This document shows, in pieces, positions 54,734 through 64,000 of a stretch of DNA of 64,000 bases. The position numbers were made by a program, and so were the translations under genes. The DNA comes from Helicobacter himalayensis (lineage in GTDB: Bacteria; Campylobacterota; Campylobacteria; Campylobacterales; Helicobacteraceae): contig NZ_CP014991.1 in NCBI RefSeq assembly GCF_001602095.1, forward strand, positions 1,550,001 to 1,614,000. Reading direction: 5' to 3'. The notes beneath the pieces are model-generated. The model ran no database searches. It was given only the letters and a program-made list of their open reading frames with translations, and was not told where the DNA came from. How positions within the stretch are numbered: the first letter of the stretch is position 1; each line of letters starts with the position of its first letter.

Positions 54734-57700
54734 ATGCCTAAACGTAGCGACATACACACCATTTTACTTATCGGCTCTGGTCCAATTGTTATCGGGCAAG
54801 CTTGCGAGTTTGACTATTCAGGAACGCAAGCAGCTAAAACCTTAAAAAGCCTCGGCTATCGCGTGGTGCTTATCAACTCAAACCCAGCTACCATTATGAC
54901 AGACCCAGACTTCGCACACCGCACTTATATCGAGCCTATCACTGAAGAAGTTATAGTAAATATCATAAGACAAGAGAAAGTCGATGCGATTTTACCCACT
55001 ATGGGCGGACAAACCGCGCTCAATGTCGCAATGAGTATGTATGAAAAAGGAATGCTTGAGGGTATAGAATTTCTAGGCGCAAAGCCAAATGCAATAAAAA
55101 AAGGTGAAGATAGGCAGGCATTTAAGGAAGCGATGTTAAAAATTGGTATGGACTTGCCAAAATCCCGCTATGCCTACAATGAGGATGAGGCACTAGAAGC
55201 GGCAAAAGAGATAGGATTCCCGCTTATTATCCGTGCGAGCTACACTCTCGCAGGTGGAGGCAGTGGTGTGGCGTATAATATCGAGGAGTTTCGAGCGCTT
55301 GCAAAAGCCGGGCTTGAAGCCTCGCCCATTAATGAAATCCTCATTGAAGAATCGCTCCTTGGGTGGAAAGAATTTGAAATGGAGGTTATCCGCGACAAAT
55401 TTGACAACTGCATTATCGTGTGTAGCATTGAAAATCTCGACCCTATGGGCGTGCATACGGGAGATTCTATCACTATCGCGCCAGCACTCACTTTGACTGA
55501 CAAAGAATACCAACGTATGCGCGATGCAAGTTTTAAGATTTTGCGCGAAATCGGCGTGGATACGGGTGGTAGCAATGTGCAGTTTGCCATAAATCCGCAA
55601 AATGGCAGAATGACCGTGATTGAGATGAATCCCCGCGTATCGCGTAGCTCGGCACTTGCTTCTAAAGCCACAGGCTACCCCATAGCCAAAGTTGCGACAC
55701 TGCTTGCGGTTGGATTCTCGCTTGATGAGATTAAAAATGATATAACAGGCACGCCTGCAAGCTTTGAGCCTAGCATTGATTATGTCGTTACCAAAATCCC
55801 GCGTTTCACTTTTGAAAAATTCCCCAACGCAGATTCCACACTCACTACCTCGATGAAGTCCATTGGCGAGGTTATGGGGATTGGGGTAAATTTCGCGCAA
55901 AGCTTACAAAAGGCACTTTGTAGCTTAGAAGTGGGTTTGAGCGGGTTTGAAAGTATCAATCAAGATATTGAAACTATCAAAAAAGAAATCCGCCGTCCAA
56001 ATGCAAATAGGATTCTCTACATTGCAGAGGGTTTTAGACAAGGGCTAAGCCTAGAGGAAATCCACGAACTAAGCGCGATTGATAGATGGTTTTTGCACCA
56101 AATACAAGAAATCATCACTATGGAATCACATATAAGCGAGGAGATTCTCAAAAATAAGGCACAAATGCTGGCTTTCAAACAAAAAGGCTTTAGCGACAAA
56201 ATGCTTGCAAATCTGCTAAATAAGGCATATAAGCTTGATTTACGCGAGGGCGATGTCACAAATGCGCGCGAGGAACTAGGAATAATCTATGCGTATAATG
56301 AAGTGGATACCTGCGCAGCGGAGTTCCCAAGCCTCACGCCGTATCTGTATTCTAAAATTGTAGATAAGCAAAGTGTGCTTAATGCGATAGATTCTGAAAT
56401 TTCTAACTCAGAATCTAATCAAGCACGCAAAAAAAATCTATCTTGTGATAATGTGGAATCTCTCAAAGAATCTTATCACTCAAAGAAAAACGCACAAGAG
56501 GCGGATTTTAAAAAGGTGTTGATTATCGGGGGAGGACCAAACCGAATCGGACAGGGCATAGAGTTTGATTATTGTTGCGTCCATGCTTCCTTTGCCCTGC
56601 GCGATTTAGGCGTGCAAAGCATTATGTATAACTGCAACCCAGAAACCGTAAGCACGGATTATGACACTAGTGACACATTATATTTTGAGCCAATCGATTT
56701 AGAACATGTCCGCTCTGTGATAAAAAAAGAGAATCCAGATGGAATCATCGTGCATTTTGGCGGACAAACACCGCTCAAGCTTTCAAAAGCACTCAGTCTT
56801 ATGGGTGCAAAAATCATTGGCACAAGCGCAAAAGTCATCGATAAAGCCGAAGATAGAGAAAAATTTGCCGCATTTGTGGAGGAAAATAACCTCTTGCAGC
56901 CAAAAAATGCTATCGCGCACACAAAGCAAGAGGCGTTGGATTTAGGCAAGGTGCTTGGATTCCCAATTTTGGTGCGTCCGAGCTATGTGCTAGGTGGGCG
57001 TGCAATGCGCATTGTGGATAATGAAGAAGAATTACGCGTGTATATGGAGGAGGCGGTAAAGGTGAGCGAGGATTCCCCTGTTTTGCTTGATAAATTTCTA
57101 GATTCTGCGCTAGAGCTTGATGTGGATTGTATCAGTGATGGGGAGCGCGTGTATATTGGCGGGATTATGCAGCATATCGAGGAAGCGGGAATCCACAGTG
57201 GCGATAGTGCGAGCTGTCTGCCGCCTTTTGGGCTAGATTCTAAGATGATTAAAAATATCGAAGAGCTAAGCGCTAAAATCGCGCTAAAACTCGGTGTAAT
57301 AGGGCTTATGAATGTGCAGTATGCGATTTATCAAAATGAAATCTATCTCATCGAAGTAAATCCGCGCGCAAGCCGCACCGTGCCTTTTGTCTCAAAAGCC
57401 ACGGGAATCCCGCTTGCAAAGGTTGCGACACGCGTGATGTGGCAAGGAGATTTGAGAGAGGCACTAGAATTTTATGATAATTACAAAAATGTAGATTTTA
57501 GCGGAGAAATCTATAAGCACAAAAAACTAAAAAGCGTTGCGATTAAAGAATCTATTTTTCCTTTTAGCAAGCTAAGTGGCGCAGATATGAGTTTAGGACC
57601 AGAGATGAAAAGCACAGGTGAGGTTATGGGGATTTCTGATAATGTCGGCATAAGCTTTGCAAAATCCCAGCTGGCTTGTAAAAATACTATTCCTTGTAGT

Positions 57701-58093
57701 GGGGAAGTATTCCTATCCTTAAATGATAAAGATAAGCCAGCGGGTGTAAATCTTGCAAAAAAATTAAGCGCGCTTGGCTTTAGTATTTGCTGCACTAGCG
57801 GGACTTACAAGGCACTAAATGAGGCAAAAATACAAACAAAGCTTGTGCTAAAAATCTCTGAAGGTCGCCCAAATATCACGGATTTGATGACAAATGGGCA
57901 AATCGCTATGGCAATAAACACAAGTGATAGCAAGTCAAATCGTGGCGATACCGCGCTTATCCGTGCGCAGATTCTGCGTGATAATATCCCTTATTTCACA
58001 ACACTAAGTGCCGCAAATATGGTGGTTCTAGCCCTCGAAGCGATGAAAAAACGCGATATTAATAAGGCTGTGGCACTGCAGGAGTATTTGTAA
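54734..58093 (+). CDS. carB: carbamoyl-phosphate synthase large subunit
   Basis: An enzyme of 1119 residues that makes carbamoyl phosphate for arginine and pyrimidine synthesis. Two homologous ATP-grasp halves begin at [20 protein letters not shown] and at [20 protein letters not shown]; the first contains YTLAGGGSG, the second [11 protein letters not shown], and the C-terminus the allosteric domain near residue 950 onward. It is longer than E. coli CarB (1073) by about 45 residues, largely a Ser/Asn/Lys-rich linker at about 545-590 between the halves ([10 protein letters not shown]... region), encoded by AGATTCT-type words. AAAGGA precedes the ATG. Confidence 0.97.
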   Translation: MPKRSDIHTILLIGSGPIVIGQACEFDYSGTQAAKTLKSLGYRVVLINSNPATIMTDPDFAHRTYIEPITEEVIVNIIRQEKVDAILPTMGGQTALNVAMSMYEKGMLEGIEFLGAKPNAIKKGEDRQAFKEAMLKIGMDLPKSRYAYNEDEALEAAKEIGFPLIIRASYTLAGGGSGVAYNIEEFRALAKAGLEASPINEILIEESLLGWKEFEMEVIRDKFDNCIIVCSIENLDPMGVHTGDSITIAPALTLTDKEYQRMRDASFKILREIGVDTGGSNVQFAINPQNGRMTVIEMNPRVSRSSALASKATGYPIAKVATLLAVGFSLDEIKNDITGTPASFEPSIDYVVTKIPRFTFEKFPNADSTLTTSMKSIGEVMGIGVNFAQSLQKALCSLEVGLSGFESINQDIETIKKEIRRPNANRILYIAEGFRQGLSLEEIHELSAIDRWFLHQIQEIITMESHISEEILKNKAQMLAFKQKGFSDKMLANLLNKAYKLDLREGDVTNAREELGIIYAYNEVDTCAAEFPSLTPYLYSKIVDKQSVLNAIDSEISNSESNQARKKNLSCDNVESLKESYHSKKNAQEADFKKVLIIGGGPNRIGQGIEFDYCCVHASFALRDLGVQSIMYNCNPETVSTDYDTSDTLYFEPIDLEHVRSVIKKENPDGIIVHFGGQTPLKLSKALSLMGAKIIGTSAKVIDKAEDREKFAAFVEENNLLQPKNAIAHTKQEALDLGKVLGFPILVRPSYVLGGRAMRIVDNEEELRVYMEEAVKVSEDSPVLLDKFLDSALELDVDCISDGERVYIGGIMQHIEEAGIHSGDSASCLPPFGLDSKMIKNIEELSAKIALKLGVIGLMNVQYAIYQNEIYLIEVNPRASRTVPFVSKATGIPLAKVATRVMWQGDLREALEFYDNYKNVDFSGEIYKHKKLKSVAIKESIFPFSKLSGADMSLGPEMKSTGEVMGISDNVGISFAKSQLACKNTIPCSGEVFLSLNDKDKPAGVNLAKKLSALGFSICCTSGTYKALNEAKIQTKLVLKISEGRPNITDLMTNGQIAMAINTSDSKSNRGDTALIRAQILRDNIPYFTTLSAANMVVLALEAMKKRDINKAVALQEYL

Positions 58094-58125
58094 GGAAATT
58101 ATTTAATTGTAAAGAAAGGAAAAAA

Positions 58126-58836
58126 ATGAAACTAGATATAAAAGAAACTCTATTAAAGCAATATCTAACAAGCGATTCAAAGATAGATAAAAAGAGGTGG
58201 GATAAATTAATTAATGACGATTGGAAAAAGTTAGATAATGGTAAATATGAGGAGCAAGAAAAAGCGCTAAAAGAAATTTTTAAGAATCCCTCTCATGAAA
58301 ATGTTGCTCAAGTCCTAATAAAAATTGCTATCTTAAATGACTTCTACAGCACAAATATTTTTTATACTTTTGAAATGGCTAAACATATAATGAATATTCA
58401 TAAAAACGAAATTAATATTAAGAAGGCTTTAGAAGATGGAAATGTGGATTTGGTAGAACGAATAGCCAATATAAAAATAGAAAACAAAGAGGGGAAATTA
58501 AAGAAATATTGCTTTTATTCTTTTGCTAGCAAATATTGCTCGCATCATAATGAGGAGAAATTTCCCATATATGATAATCTTGTAAGCAAGGTATTATTAG
58601 CTTTTAATAAATATTGGAACTTTAGGAAAGGGCTTAAAATTGAAGAAAAAGACCTAAGAGACTACAAAATATTTAAGGCTGTTTTGGAGGATTTTAAAAC
58701 ACATCACAATCTTTCATATAGTTTTAAAGAACTTGATAAATGCCTTTGGCAAATAGGTAAAAAAGAAGCGGACGAACAAAGAGAAAGAGAAAAGAAAGCT
58801 AAAAAGCAACAAAAAGAATCCCAAAAAGTAGGCTAA
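58126..58836 (+). CDS. AT-rich hypothetical protein, 236 residues
   Basis: A soluble, mostly helical, Lys-rich protein. The most conserved-looking block is YCFYSFASKYCSHHNEEKFPIYDNLVSKVLLAF (about residues 125-157), a Cys/His/Asp pattern that might be a fold signature but does not allow a family call. The C-terminus is a charged helix (EADEQREREKKAKKQQKE). Codon use and base composition are clearly more AT-rich than in carB and comEC around it, and the AGATTCT word is scarce, suggesting recent transfer. AAAGGA lies before the ATG. It is one base away from the comEC start codon. Confidence 0.7.
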   Translation: MKLDIKETLLKQYLTSDSKIDKKRWDKLINDDWKKLDNGKYEEQEKALKEIFKNPSHENVAQVLIKIAILNDFYSTNIFYTFEMAKHIMNIHKNEINIKKALEDGNVDLVERIANIKIENKEGKLKKYCFYSFASKYCSHHNEEKFPIYDNLVSKVLLAFNKYWNFRKGLKIEEKDLRDYKIFKAVLEDFKTHHNLSYSFKELDKCLWQIGKKEADEQREREKKAKKQQKESQKVG

Positions 58837-58837
58837 T

Positions 58838-60265
58838 GTGTTAGATTCTCATAAAAAAGCAGAATCTAACACCTCGCAACCAAAGAAATCCCCCTCTTAT
58901 TCCTTTTTTAAGCTCCTTGCAAAACATCTTTGGCAATCCTACAAAGATGCGAACAAAGCTATAAACACCACAAGCACTTTGAGCGTGCGACTTTTGGAGA
59001 AAAAGTCTCATTGGATTTTTTTCATACTTGGCTGCCTGTGTGTTTTTGGGGCTTTTTTATCTTTAGAATACCGCAATTACGCACGCTATATGGATTCTAT
59101 GCAGAATCCAACCACGTTAAACGCGCAGGTTTTGGCACAATACACAAAGCTAGATAAAAACAACAAACCCTATTTTGTGCTAAAGCTCCGCGTGCAAGAT
59201 GGCGCGATACTCTACACCACTTCAAAAGAGGATTTAAAGGATATTACGCATTCCTTTGTGGAGGTGTATGGCAAAAGCGCGGAATGTGGATTCTGGCAGT
59301 ATTTGCAATCCTGCTTTTTTATCACTTTTTCTTTAAGTTTAGAATCCACAAAGGATTTTCGCACGCCTTTGCGTGAATTTATTAAGGCACAACATACAGA
59401 TTCTGAATTGAGCGCGCTTTATTTGACGCTCTATTTAGCGGATTTTTTACCAAAACCTTTGCGTGAAGTGAGCAACAAACTTGGAATTGCGCATTTAATC
59501 GCCATTAGCGGATTTCATCTTGGTGTGCTAAGTGCGTGCATCGCCTTTGTGCTAAATCTCTGCTACAAGCCACTGCATCACTATTTCCCCTATCGCAACC
59601 GCTTTTTTGACATTAGCACACTCACGCTTCTTGTGCTTTTTGGCTATCTTTTGCTTATTTATCTAAGCCCTTCATTCCTACGTGCTTGGGCGATGAGCGC
59701 ACTTGCGCTGTTTTTTGTGTATAAAGGCGTGCGGGTAGTGAGTTTTGAATTTCTCTTTATTGTAGTGATTATTTGTGTGAGCTTTTTTCCGCGCTTAATT
59801 TTTAGCGTAGGATTTTTCCTCTCTTGTATGGGCGTGTTTTACATCTACTTATTTTTGCGCTATTTTCGCCCCTTAGCGCGCTCAAAACTCTATAATCTCA
59901 CGCTTACACCACTATTTTTTAATACAAGCATATTTTTACATATGCTTATTATCGTGCATTTTTTCTTTCCTTATTTTAGCACCTACACGATTAGTGCCAT
60001 TCCTTTGAGTATCGCTTTTGTACCATTTTTTCCACTTAGTATTTTGGCGCATTGTTTTTCACTTGGCGGGATTTTTGATTCCTTGCTAGCAAAACTTTTT
60101 AGCTTAGAAATATTTTCTATTGAAGTTTTTACACCCGAATGGCTTTTTGGAATCTATCTTATTTTAAGTGCGCTTAGCGTGCGGTTTTTGAGTGCATATA
60201 TTGGACTTTTTGCACTTAGTTCGGGATTTTTTGGATTCTTGATTTATAGCCTGTGTGTGGCGTAG
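58838..60265 (+). CDS. comEC: ComEC/Rec2 family competence protein
   Basis: A 475-residue inner-membrane protein with an early helix (about 58-77), a soluble loop with the OB-like part (100-170), then the Competence domain: AHLIAISGFHLGVLSACIAFVLNL (about 220-245) and SPSFLRAWAMSALALFFVYKGVR followed by six to eight helices. ComEC makes the channel for DNA uptake in natural transformation. The nuclease-like C-terminal domain of long ComEC proteins is absent, as in H. pylori. The start is GTG at 58838, two bases after the stop of the AT-rich gene. It is convergent with wbpA and overlaps its end by 22 bases. Confidence 0.85.
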   Translation: MLDSHKKAESNTSQPKKSPSYSFFKLLAKHLWQSYKDANKAINTTSTLSVRLLEKKSHWIFFILGCLCVFGAFLSLEYRNYARYMDSMQNPTTLNAQVLAQYTKLDKNNKPYFVLKLRVQDGAILYTTSKEDLKDITHSFVEVYGKSAECGFWQYLQSCFFITFSLSLESTKDFRTPLREFIKAQHTDSELSALYLTLYLADFLPKPLREVSNKLGIAHLIAISGFHLGVLSACIAFVLNLCYKPLHHYFPYRNRFFDISTLTLLVLFGYLLLIYLSPSFLRAWAMSALALFFVYKGVRVVSFEFLFIVVIICVSFFPRLIFSVGFFLSCMGVFYIYLFLRYFRPLARSKLYNLTLTPLFFNTSIFLHMLIIVHFFFPYFSTYTISAIPLSIAFVPFFPLSILAHCFSLGGIFDSLLAKLFSLEIFSIEVFTPEWLFGIYLILSALSVRFLSAYIGLFALSSGFFGFLIYSLCVA

Positions 60266-61497
60266 GAAAGGACATTTTTTAAATCAAAAACAATATTCTT
60301 TTGAGAATCTTTAAGCAAGTCTCGTATATCAAACTTTAAAAACTCGTTGTGCGCGTTAATTAGCATAATAATATCAAACTTTTTCCCCTCCACACTTTTA
60401 AGCGTGGAAAAACCAAACATTGCTTTTGCGCTTTCCCTATCGATAAGTGGATCATACACCTTGACTTTAAAGCCGTTTTTTTTGAGCTTTTTACGCAAGG
60501 TTGGGATTTTTGAGTTTCGCATATCGGGGCAATTTTCCTTAAATGATAATCCCAAGATAAGCACGCGCGCATTTTTTGGAAAATCTAGCTCTTTGCTTAA
60601 ATGCGTGATTTTTTGCGCCAAAAATTTTGACATAGCGTTATTGACATTCCGCGCGGAATCAAGAATCTTAGATTTATAAGAAAAACGTTTTAGGATAAAC
60701 GCCAAATAATACGGATCAACGCTTATGCAATGCCCGCCCACAAGACCGGGATTAAAGGGTAGAAAATTCCACTTTGTTTTTGCCGCATTCAATACCTCAC
60801 TAGCACTTAAGCCCAACCTATCACACATTATCGCCACTTCATTGATAAAGGCGATATTTAAATCTCTCTGGGCGTTTTCAATCAATTTCGCCATTTCCGC
60901 CACTTCAATACTAGGCGCAAGATAAGTATCCGTAACACTTTCATACAGGTTTTTTAAGCGCTTTTGCACAGCTTTGGTGTTGGTGGCGATAAGCTTTGTG
61001 GTGTTTTCTAGTGTGTGTTTAGAATCTGCTGGATTTATGCGCTCTGGGGAATAAGCGATGAAAAAATCCCTGCCCTCTTTAAGTGTAGTATTTTCACGTA
61101 GAATCTGCGCGCACTCCCCACTTGTGCAAAATGGATAGGTTGTAGATTCAAACACGACAAGATCATTTTTTTTTAGCACCTTTCCCACAAGTTCGCTTGC
61201 GTGAAATAAAAATGAAAGATTTGGACTCTTATCTTTATGAATTGGTGTAGGCACGGCGATGATAAAGACTTCGGCTTTTTTTAACTCTTGTGGATTGTGG
61301 GTAAAATGCAGATTTTTATCTTGCAGAAAGCTCGTATTTGTATTGCGTTCAAACCCACTTTGAAGCTCTTTTATACGCTTTTTGTCAATGTCAAAGGCGA
61401 TGACAAAATGACTTTTCGCAAATGCGCGTGCGAGCGGATAACCCACATAGCCAAGCCCCAAAACCGCGATATTAGCCAAGCTCGACCACCACGCCAT
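60244..61497 (-). CDS. wbpA: UDP-N-acetylglucosamine 6-dehydrogenase, WbpA-type
   Basis: A 417-residue nucleotide-sugar dehydrogenase. The NAD motif is VLGLGYVGYPLARAFA (residues 12-27); later blocks are VFESTTYPFCTSGE, AYSPERINPADS, EVAEMAKLIENAQRDLNIAF, and the catalytic Cys loop NPGLVGGHCISVDPYYLA. The C-terminal domain has LGLSFKENCPDMRNSK. With WbpB and WbpD encoded just upstream it would oxidise UDP-GlcNAc to the uronic acid as the first step to UDP-diacetamido-uronic acids. The ATG at 61497 lies inside the 3' end of the acetyltransferase gene; a TTG at 61479 is an alternative start. Confidence 0.9.
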   Translation of the reverse strand: MAWWSSLANIAVLGLGYVGYPLARAFAKSHFVIAFDIDKKRIKELQSGFERNTNTSFLQDKNLHFTHNPQELKKAEVFIIAVPTPIHKDKSPNLSFLFHASELVGKVLKKNDLVVFESTTYPFCTSGECAQILRENTTLKEGRDFFIAYSPERINPADSKHTLENTTKLIATNTKAVQKRLKNLYESVTDTYLAPSIEVAEMAKLIENAQRDLNIAFINEVAIMCDRLGLSASEVLNAAKTKWNFLPFNPGLVGGHCISVDPYYLAFILKRFSYKSKILDSARNVNNAMSKFLAQKITHLSKELDFPKNARVLILGLSFKENCPDMRNSKIPTLRKKLKKNGFKVKVYDPLIDRESAKAMFGFSTLKSVEGKKFDIIMLINAHNEFLKFDIRDLLKDSQKNIVFDLKNVLSYATHRL

Positions 61498-62044
61498 TTC
61501 TTAGCTCATAGATACTTTTATCAAAACTATCAATCGCCCTCTTTTGAGAATCAAATTCCATTTTCACCCCCGCCTTATCCACAAAGCCAACAAGGCGCGC
61601 AGGATTCCCAACCACAAGCCCAAATGCAGGCACATCTTTTGTCACCACACTTCCCGCGCCAATGAGCGCATACGCGCCAATGCTAACCCCGCATACAATA
61701 GTCGCATTTGCACCAATACTCGCACCTTGTTTAATGAGTGTGGTGCGAAACTCATTTTTGCGCGAGAGAAAAGCGCGCGGATTTTTGACATTTGTAAAAA
61801 CCACGCTAGGCGCGATAAACACACTATTTTCCACCACCACACCGCTAAAAAGACTCACATTATTTTGGATTTTCACATTTTCCCCAACACTCACATTTTC
61901 CCCAATCATACAATTTTGCCCGATTGTGCAGTTCTTGCCGATTCTAGCACTCGCAAAAATATGACAAAAATGCCAAATCTTGCAACCCTCCCCAATAATC
62001 GCGCCTGTGTCAATCACTGCGCTTTTATGCGCGAAATACGCCAT
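61472..62044 (-). CDS. wbpD: left-handed beta-helix N-acetyltransferase, WbpD-type
   Basis: An acetyltransferase of 190 residues whose hexapeptide repeats (IGEGCKIWHFCHIFASARIGKNCTIGQNCMIGENV and so on) make a left-handed beta-helix. NVSLFSGVVVENSVFIAPSVVFTNVKNPRAF is the WbpD active-site block. It acetylates the 3-amino group of UDP-GlcNAc(3N)A. The ATG at 62044 overlaps the upstream wbpB stop by one base, so it is preferred over the earlier start at 62068. It overlaps wbpA by 26 bases. Confidence 0.88.
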   Translation of the reverse strand: MAYFAHKSAVIDTGAIIGEGCKIWHFCHIFASARIGKNCTIGQNCMIGENVSVGENVKIQNNVSLFSGVVVENSVFIAPSVVFTNVKNPRAFLSRKNEFRTTLIKQGASIGANATIVCGVSIGAYALIGAGSVVTKDVPAFGLVVGNPARLVGFVDKAGVKMEFDSQKRAIDSFDKSIYELRNGVVVELG

Positions 62045-62976
62045 TATGCACCATTCATATTTTCGCACAACGGGTGGATTCGCCCCTCTTTGCTAAGAGG
62101 GATTGAGCGCAAGGTTTCAACTATTTCAATGCTAGGAATGCTAGATTCTATCCCAAAGCCCTTACCTTGCAGAATCTGGCGGTAACTTTGCGTGTGTAAA
62201 TCTTCAAATCCGCCACTGAAATCAACTTCTTCAGAATCCACACGCATACAGCGATAAGTGCGCGCAGGGCTATTTTGTGGCAAAAATTTGCTAGAGATTG
62301 AGAGAAACCATGAGATTTGCGCGTGCTTGCATTGCAGAAATCCACTCATTGTTTCCATACTTTTATAATGCAAAATATTTTTTTCCACCGCGCCAAAAAT
62401 ATACTGCAACATATCAAAAAAATGTATGCCAATATTGCACGCTAGCCCTCCGCTTTTTGCCTCATCTCCTTTCCAAGAAGCAAAAAACCAGCTCCCGCGC
62501 GCGGTGATGTAAGTAAGCTCAACATCAAAAATACGCGCGCCATCTTGGGCTAGGATAGAATCTACGCGTTTTTTTAGCGCAATAATATTTGGGTGTAGGC
62601 GCAGTTGCAAAATACTCCAAATTTTTCTATTAGAATTTTTTTCTAACGCGAGCAATTCTCTTGCATCTTGCGCGTTTAATACGAGTGGTTTTTCACAAAT
62701 TGCATTCACTCCGTATCGCAAAGCAAACTTGCAATGGCTTTTATGTAAAAAATTTGGCGTAGCGATACTAAGATAATCAAGGGGCTGACTTTGCAAAAAA
62801 GTACTAAAAGATTCCAAACTAAGAAAAAAGCGTGTATCAGGAAAATAGCTATCTAAGATCCCCACGCAGTCATTTCTATCAATAGCTGCTAGGAGGATGT
62901 TGCTCGTCTGCTTGATAGCTTGAAGATGGCGCTTTGCTACAAAGCCCGCTACGCCCAGTAAGCCAAACGCATACAT
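62044..62976 (-). CDS. wbpB: UDP-N-acetyl-2-amino-2-deoxyglucuronate dehydrogenase, WbpB-type
   Basis: A 310-residue Gfo/Idh/MocA enzyme that oxidises UDP-GlcNAcA at C3, supplying the 3-keto sugar for WbpE. The N-terminus LLGVAGFVAKRHLQAIKQT, the DSYFPDTRFF segment and SIATPNFLHKSHCKFALRYGVNAICEKPLVLN are close to the Pseudomonas WbpB pattern. ASWKGDEAKSGGLACNIGIHFFDML is the C-terminal substrate block. It lies first in the wbpB-wbpD-wbpA operon. The aminotransferase needed (WbpE-like) is not here but at 32139-33422. Confidence 0.9.
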   Translation of the reverse strand: MYAFGLLGVAGFVAKRHLQAIKQTSNILLAAIDRNDCVGILDSYFPDTRFFLSLESFSTFLQSQPLDYLSIATPNFLHKSHCKFALRYGVNAICEKPLVLNAQDARELLALEKNSNRKIWSILQLRLHPNIIALKKRVDSILAQDGARIFDVELTYITARGSWFFASWKGDEAKSGGLACNIGIHFFDMLQYIFGAVEKNILHYKSMETMSGFLQCKHAQISWFLSISSKFLPQNSPARTYRCMRVDSEEVDFSGGFEDLHTQSYRQILQGKGFGIESSIPSIEIVETLRSIPLSKEGRIHPLCENMNGA

Positions 62977-63007
62977 TCAAGCACTCTTTTTAATCTTAAA
63001 TTTAACC

Positions 63008-63868
63008 CTACTTTACCTCATAATAAAAAACTTGCTCACCCATATCGGTTTTAACCTTTAACATATCGCGATTTGCATCAGTGCGGGAATTATAAGGTCC
63101 GATAAGATATTTTGTAGCATTTTGCATATTATAAACGCGATAGCTGTAATTCTCTAACTTACTTAAAAACTCCTTGTTTGGCGTATTTGAGAATGAACCA
63201 ACTTGTATATAATGCCCTTTTTGCGCATTTTGCCCATTTTTGCTTTTATCAATTGTTTGTGATGGGAAAGTTTGGGCAATTCCGGGCACATTTTGCGCTG
63301 TATCTTGCCCCGGACGCGCTGGTTGTGTTGCTGGTTTTGACGTAGCCACCGGCTTTGGTGCAGGTGCAACTTGTGCTTGGCGCGGTTGTGTGGTTTGTGT
63401 TTGTGGCGTTGGTTTTGGTGCAGACACTTGTGTTGGCTCTGGCTGCACGGGTGCTGGCGTAGGCAATACTTGTGGTGTTTGTGTGGGCTCTGTGTTTTGT
63501 GCAAGTGCAGGATTTTGCTCGCTTTGTCTTCTTTGGATTTGCTGTACAATTTGCCCAAACCTATCATCTTCATCAGTCGTGCTTTGTGGTTTGATAGGTT
63601 CAAACCCATCGGGATTTTCTTGTGTTGGTGTGCTTGCCGGCTTATCTGCAAACGCCACAAGATCTTTTTGTAAGCCACCCTGTGTGGCAGTGCTTTGCTC
63701 TAGTCCTTTTTGCACTTTATCTTCGTTCAAACTCGCAATCACAGCAATTACAAGGATTGCAAAAAGCAACACCGCCGCAACTACCAAAAGAATAATCTTT
63801 TTACTACGATTTTGGTCTTGCGCCCTTTCATCGATTAAAATATCATTGAATTCTCTTCTATCTTCCAT
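63008..63868 (-). CDS. SPOR-domain membrane protein
   Basis: A 286-residue protein with a short cytoplasmic part, one membrane helix at about residues 25-46 (IILLVVAAVLLFAILVIAVIAS) and a long Pro/Gln/Thr-rich linker (about 110-200). A C-terminal SPOR domain follows: KGHYIQVGSFSNTPNKEFLSKLENYSYRVYN...KYLIGPYNSRTDANRDMLKV. SPOR domains bind denuded glycan strands at division septa. The linker is simple-sequence and probably varies between strains. AAGGAG precedes the ATG. It is not part of the wbp operon but lies directly upstream. Confidence 0.88.
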   Translation of the reverse strand: MEDRREFNDILIDERAQDQNRSKKIILLVVAAVLLFAILVIAVIASLNEDKVQKGLEQSTATQGGLQKDLVAFADKPASTPTQENPDGFEPIKPQSTTDEDDRFGQIVQQIQRRQSEQNPALAQNTEPTQTPQVLPTPAPVQPEPTQVSAPKPTPQTQTTQPRQAQVAPAPKPVATSKPATQPARPGQDTAQNVPGIAQTFPSQTIDKSKNGQNAQKGHYIQVGSFSNTPNKEFLSKLENYSYRVYNMQNATKYLIGPYNSRTDANRDMLKVKTDMGEQVFYYEVK

Positions 63869-63939
63869 CTTTTCTCCTTAAAGAGTTTCCCTTGAAATTC
63901 CTAAATTTTTAAGCAAAAACCTTGCCACAATCACCTAAG

Positions 63940-64000
63940 CTACATATACTTGGACCACGACGCCCCGCGCTCTTTTGCAAAGACATCATAAGGCAGTGCG
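63940..64000 (-). CDS. 3' end of a gene, product not identified
   Basis: The minus strand is open from the window edge (frame starting 63999) and ends in ALPYDVFAKERGASWSKYM, then TAG at 63942-63940. Only about 20 codons are visible, too few for a reliable call. It would be transcribed toward the SPOR gene. Confidence 0.45.
   Translation of the reverse strand, partial: ALPYDVFAKERGASWSKYM

Noticed and set aside
55193..55900. 235-codon minus-strand frame inside carB
   Set aside because: It lies fully within conserved ATP-grasp motifs of CarB on the other strand and has no recognisable domain.
63240..63881. Long plus-strand open frame opposite the SPOR-domain gene
   Set aside because: Its Cys/Gly-rich translation is the mirror of the Pro/Gln/Thr-rich linker. 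The minus-strand frame has a clear membrane helix and SPOR domain.
1..64000. CRISPR arrays, rRNA and tRNA genes
   Set aside because: No regularly spaced repeats, no conserved rRNA segments and no cloverleaf with a GGTTCGAATCC-type arm were recognised in the gaps; a tRNA scan could still find something missed.

Overview
The window looks like a chromosomal segment of a Helicobacter species, most likely of the enterohepatic group. It carries a complete cytolethal distending toxin operon (cdtA-cdtB-cdtC), a Helicobacter-type FlaA flagellin behind a sigma28 promoter, flgM-flgN-flgK, Epsilonproteobacterial Fur and SecA, a PPK2, a pair of dynamin-like GTPases and many short AT-rich intergenic stretches. 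No rRNA, tRNA or CRISPR array was recognised. All assignments come from reading motifs and protein sequences, not from database searches.

Layout. 1-4.1 kb: ileS followed by two small membrane proteins and a truncated VWA-domain gene, all on the minus strand. 4.2-6.7 kb: a frameshifted histidine-kinase remnant meets the cdtABC operon. 6.9-16.2 kb is accessory DNA: a fully decayed DUF262/DUF1524 (GmrSD-like) gene, an intact helicase-nuclease fusion (a possible defence protein), and the ruins of a prophage, namely a polyvalent barnase-like/HExxH protein broken by a stop and frameshifts, a broken portal-like protein and a third phage-like fragment. 16.2-23 kb: an outer-membrane protein, an LptF/G permease, atpB, a ThiE-like protein, lolA and secA. 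23.3-25 kb: a membrane glycosyltransferase-like gene whose start is separated from its body by a ten-C tract (phase variation, OFF as read). 25-33.4 kb: rpsO, fur, a class V aminotransferase, a DsbC-like protein, a PAP2 phosphatase, decayed MBL and OMP genes, bioB, a sugar oxidoreductase and a DegT aminotransferase. 33.5-46.5 kb: flaA, a DUF4105 protein, a frameshifted DUF3015 protein, a CadA/ZntA-type ATPase, ppk2, a CinA-like amidase, a paired SMR transporter, flgK, flgN and flgM. 46.5-54.5 kb: thrC, an amino-acid binding protein, queF, two dynamin-like GTPases and two small partners. 54.7-60.3 kb: carB, an AT-rich orphan and a ComEC protein. 60.2-64 kb: wbpA-wbpD-wbpB sugar genes, a SPOR-domain protein and the tail of one more gene.

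Shared themes. WbpA, WbpB and WbpD at 60-63 kb together with the WbpE-like aminotransferase at 32-33 kb would make a diacetamido-uronic acid nucleotide sugar, and the phase-variable glycosyltransferase may use surface sugars. CDT, FlaA, flagellar regulators and variable surface genes suggest a host-associated lifestyle. Two families of short dispersed repeats sit in the intergenic gaps; one copy lies inside the DUF4105 reading frame. The word AGAATCT/AGATTCT is strikingly frequent in both coding and non-coding DNA.
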